Positions 6,808 through 8,920 of a DNA stretch of 8,920 bases are shown here, one piece after another. Origin of the DNA: Flavobacterium sp. UBA6203 (lineage in GTDB: Bacteria; Bacteroidota; Bacteroidia; Flavobacteriales; Flavobacteriaceae); assembly GCA_002421645.1 (NCBI GenBank), contig DIST01000047.1, positions 1 through 8,920 of the forward strand, given 5' to 3'. The notes beneath the pieces are model-generated. The model ran no database searches and was not told where the DNA came from. It worked only from the letters and a program-made list of their open reading frames with translations. The number at the start of each line of letters is the position of its first letter. Position 1 is the first letter of the stretch. Made by a program: the position numbers and the translations under genes.

Positions 6808-6835
6808 AAGCGTTACGAAAGTGGCGCTTTTTTTT
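6808..6835 (+). terminator. Rho-independent terminator after the DUF6048 gene
   Basis: AAGCGTTAC (6808-6816) pairs with GTGGCGCTT (6821-6829) over nine base pairs, including two G-U pairs, around a GAAA tetraloop, followed by a run of Ts to 6835. It starts seven bases after the stop codon and ends the RlmD-like/DUF6452/DUF6048 transcript. Confidence 0.9.
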
Positions 6836-6862
6836 GTTTGTACGAATTTTAGAAAGCTACAG

Positions 6863-7027
6863 CATACTTTTGGCATACCTCTAGCATATAGTATCCATAC
6901 TTCTAGCATACACTCCGCATACACTATCCATACACTATCCATACACTATCCATACATTAACTATGCTTTATTAGTGCTATATCTGTGCTATATATACCCT
7001 TTATGTACTTAGTATCTTCCTAGTATC
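6863..7027 (+). repeat. Array of 11-bp tandem repeats upstream of a tyrosine recombinase gene
   Basis: The 165 bases fall into fifteen 11-bp units without a break in phase. Units at 6863-6951 all begin CATAC or CATAT; three are identical (CATACACTATC at 6918, 6929 and 6940). Later units are diverged but stay in phase, with pairs such as GTGCTATATC/GTGCTATATA (6974, 6985) and TAGTATC (7010, 7021). A loose consensus is CATACNNTATC, and the best units contain an ATA-N3-TAT dyad. The array fills most of the 307-base gap between DUF6048 and the recombinase and stops about 17 bases before the predicted -33 element. Apparent open frames here are repeat artefacts. Confidence 0.88.
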
Positions 7028-7044
7028 TATTTTTCTACTGCTTA

Positions 7045-7074
7045 TTTGTATGGGATATTTTTTTACTATATTTG
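7045..7074 (+). promoter_or_regulatory. Predicted promoter of the tyrosine recombinase gene
   Basis: TTTG (7045-7048), an 18-base spacer and TATATTTG (7067-7074) fit the Bacteroidota consensus fully. Transcription would start near 7080, giving a leader of about 30 bases before the ATG at 7109. The 11-bp array lies directly upstream. Confidence 0.6.
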
Positions 7075-7108
7075 TATCATTATAAGCCATTTAAATTTTG
7101 TATTTGCC

Positions 7109-8851
7109 ATGAAGAACATACGTATTGAGAAAATTTTTCACCATGGTGCTTATCGCATTGGGGTGTTTTTTGAAAAGGATTTTGAAATTATTGCCATTTT
7201 AAAACGTCTTGGTGCTACTTATAGTGGTTCTCGTAGGTGTTGGTATTTGGATTATTCTAAGGTTTCTTATCATTTGTTGCGTTCTCATTTTCCGGATTTG
7301 GTGGTGGTTACTGAATCTACAATTTCCAATATGGTGACCGGTGTTGATAACCGTGACCTTTCACCCATAGCTTCTTCAAGCGCTCTTCAGTTAGGTTCTT
7401 CGTTGAACAATCCTGAACATAAACCAACTGTGATAACTTCGGATAAATTGAAGTTACAATTGTTGCCAAGTATTGGTAAATATTGGGTTTTTAAGATGCA
7501 TTTTCATCATGAAGTTAGTAAACAACTTTTGAATACTAAAGGGGTTTATTGGAACGGAAATTATAAAAGCTATATGGTTTTTAGAAATGAAGTTGTTAAG
7601 CATGAGGTGGAACAGATTTTAGGCATTTCTGACTTTTTTGGTACGGATTATTTTGTTAAAGATTCGTTTGTTGGTAAAGGGAATATTAGGGTTTTGCCTC
7701 ATTTAGAAGATGTGACTTGGATGGAAGTTCATGTTCCTAAGATGGTTGCTGTTCATGAAAAATTAAAACGTTTTTCTATGTCGCGTTATAGTAAGATTAA
7801 GGATTGTTATTTGCTTCCGGCTGCGCCTGTTGTGATGGATTCTTTGCATGTACAGTTTGAATCTTCTGGGATTACTATTACCTCTTTGCTTCCGAAACAT
7901 TATTTGGATAAACGAAATTTGCCTAATAAAAAACAATTGGATTTATCTAAAACGAAGAAAAGTTTACTGGATTTGGTTCCAGAGCAAGCTCAAACGTATT
8001 TGAGTAAGATGATTGACACGTTGTTGGCTTTAAATTACAGTAGTTCGACTTTACGAACGTATTGTGGTGCTTTTATTCAGTTTTTACGGTATTTTGAGTT
8101 TCGAAATCCTGAGACTATTTCTAGAGAGGAGCTTATTCGTTTTTTAGGCTCTTTGATGGAGCGTGGTTTGTCTGCTACGAGTGGACACAGTATGGTGAAT
8201 GGGGTTCAATTTTATTATCAGCAAGTTTTAGGTAATGTTGCCTATAGTTTTGTTCTTCCCCGACCAAAGAAGGAGAAAAAGCTACCTGTTGTATTGACTA
8301 TGGAGGAATGTTTGCAGATTTTTAAAGTTGTGGATAATCCGAAACACAAGCTTTTGTTGTTAGTAGGTTATGGTGCTGGCTTGCGTGTAAGTGAGATTGT
8401 AAGTTTGAAATGGAGTGATATTTTATTTGAGGAGCATAAGATTCATGTTAAGAATGCTAAAGGCAAGAAGGATCGTATGGTGATGTTGCCCTACTCTATT
8501 GTGACTTCGCTACAGCTTTATAGGGAACTTTATAAAGGTAAGCATTATGTTTTTGAGGGTCAGTTTGCGGGCGAGCCTTATAGTACCGGAAGTGTGCAAC
8601 AAGTGATGCGCAATGCTATAAAATTATCGGGTTTAGAGAAGAAGGCTACGGTTCATACATTGCGACATAGTTTTGCGACCCATTTGTTAGAGAATGGCAC
8701 TGACATACGCTACATTCAGCAATTTTTAGGGCATTCGAGTATAAAAACCACGACTGTTTATACGCATTTAACTAAAACGGCTGTTGATAGAATTCAGAGT
8801 CCATTAGACCGCATGGTTGATATAAAAGGTAAGAAAAAACTTGAAGAATAA
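7109..8851 (+). CDS. Tyrosine recombinase/integrase with a repeated N-terminal module
   Basis: A 580-residue site-specific recombinase that would cut and rejoin DNA through a phosphotyrosine. Residues about 290-380 are the core-binding (SAM-like) domain. The catalytic domain follows, with R426 (GLRVSE), K451 (NAKGKKDR), H516 and R519 (HTLRHSF), H542 (LGHSS) and nucleophile Y551 (TTVYTHL), so it appears active. It resembles XerD and integron integrases but lacks the extra IntI insertion. The first 290 residues are extra compared with Xer proteins (about 300 in total). They hold three similar modules of about 50 residues (12-62, 122-171, 199-251), each with a strand, a helix, a Tyr/Trp-rich strand such as CWYL or CYLL, and a helix. 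ATG 7109 is preferred to an upstream TTG because it lies downstream of the predicted promoter. The coding strand is visibly richer in T and G than the other genes. Targets are unknown; the 11-bp array is a candidate. Confidence 0.92.
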   Translation: MKNIRIEKIFHHGAYRIGVFFEKDFEIIAILKRLGATYSGSRRCWYLDYSKVSYHLLRSHFPDLVVVTESTISNMVTGVDNRDLSPIASSSALQLGSSLNNPEHKPTVITSDKLKLQLLPSIGKYWVFKMHFHHEVSKQLLNTKGVYWNGNYKSYMVFRNEVVKHEVEQILGISDFFGTDYFVKDSFVGKGNIRVLPHLEDVTWMEVHVPKMVAVHEKLKRFSMSRYSKIKDCYLLPAAPVVMDSLHVQFESSGITITSLLPKHYLDKRNLPNKKQLDLSKTKKSLLDLVPEQAQTYLSKMIDTLLALNYSSSTLRTYCGAFIQFLRYFEFRNPETISREELIRFLGSLMERGLSATSGHSMVNGVQFYYQQVLGNVAYSFVLPRPKKEKKLPVVLTMEECLQIFKVVDNPKHKLLLLVGYGAGLRVSEIVSLKWSDILFEEHKIHVKNAKGKKDRMVMLPYSIVTSLQLYRELYKGKHYVFEGQFAGEPYSTGSVQQVMRNAIKLSGLEKKATVHTLRHSFATHLLENGTDIRYIQQFLGHSSIKTTTVYTHLTKTAVDRIQSPLDRMVDIKGKKKLEE

Positions 8852-8920
8852 TTTTTCTAGTTTGAAAAAGTTGTATATATTTGATGATATTTACTAGTTG
8901 TCTGCAATTTTGAAAACCAT
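8852..8920. other. Short 3' flank of the recombinase gene
   Basis: No gene or T-tailed hairpin is visible. TATATTTG at 8876-8883 (plus strand) fits the -7 element, but no TTG lies 17-23 bases upstream; it could serve a gene beyond the window. Short CTAGT (8857) and ACTAG (8893) arms are inverted but weak. Confidence 0.25.

Noticed and set aside
6821..7012. Small Ile/His/Tyr-rich protein before the recombinase
   Set aside because: It starts inside the terminator stem and its sequence is just the 11-bp repeat translated; no promoter or start context supports it.
6863..7027. CRISPR-like array
   Set aside because: Units are 11 bp, directly adjacent and without spacers, and there are no cas genes in the window. 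It is a plain tandem repeat.
7046..7108. N-terminal extension of the recombinase from a TTG
   Set aside because: It would start inside the predicted -33 element and reads hydrophobic without matching the family. ATG 7109 has a suitable promoter and leader.
7109..8851. Integron integrase (IntI) with an attI/attC array
   Set aside because: The motifs around HTLRHSFATHLLE look IntI-like, but the extra roughly 16-residue IntI insertion before the HxxR box is absent, and no attC-like folded sites or gene cassettes are seen in the window.

Overview
The window looks like chromosomal DNA from a member of the Bacteroidota, most likely the Flavobacteriaceae (Flavobacterium-like). The DNA is AT-rich. 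Promoter-like sites fit the Bacteroidota TAnnTTTG (-7) pattern, and Shine-Dalgarno sites are mostly absent. The families present (a flavobacterial ornithine aminotransferase, adjacent DUF6452 and DUF6048 genes, an OmpA-type envelope protein) are typical of that group. No rRNA, tRNA, CRISPR array, IS element or origin was seen.

Region 1 (1-4000) is read entirely on the minus strand. In order of transcription it holds a DUF1003 membrane protein, a DUF1697 protein, ornithine aminotransferase (rocD), an exported protein with two OmpA-like domains and, overlapping it by one base, a lipoprotein cut off by the window edge. A 312-base gap between DUF1697 and rocD carries a phased CAANNN hexamer/heptamer array (2493-2616). 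The edge of this array appears to form the rocD promoter. A clear terminator (1081-1117) separates rocD from the envelope pair.

Region 2 (4110-6835) is read on the plus strand: an RlmD-like 23S rRNA uracil-5-methyltransferase, a REP-like hairpin, then two overlapping envelope genes (DUF6452 lipoprotein and DUF6048 exported protein), closed by a GAAA-loop terminator at 6808-6835.

Region 3 (6836-8920) is the least ordinary part. An array of about fifteen 11-bp units (6863-7027) ends about 17 bases before a good promoter (7045-7074). That promoter drives a 580-residue tyrosine recombinase. Its C-terminal half is a complete Xer/integron-type catalytic domain. Its N-terminal half appears to hold three diverged copies of one roughly 50-residue alpha/beta module. 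The recombinase plus its 11-bp array is the best candidate here for an undescribed system. The array could be an operator, a recombination-site array or a variable tract, and the sequence alone does not decide. The rest of the window looks like ordinary core metabolism and envelope genes.
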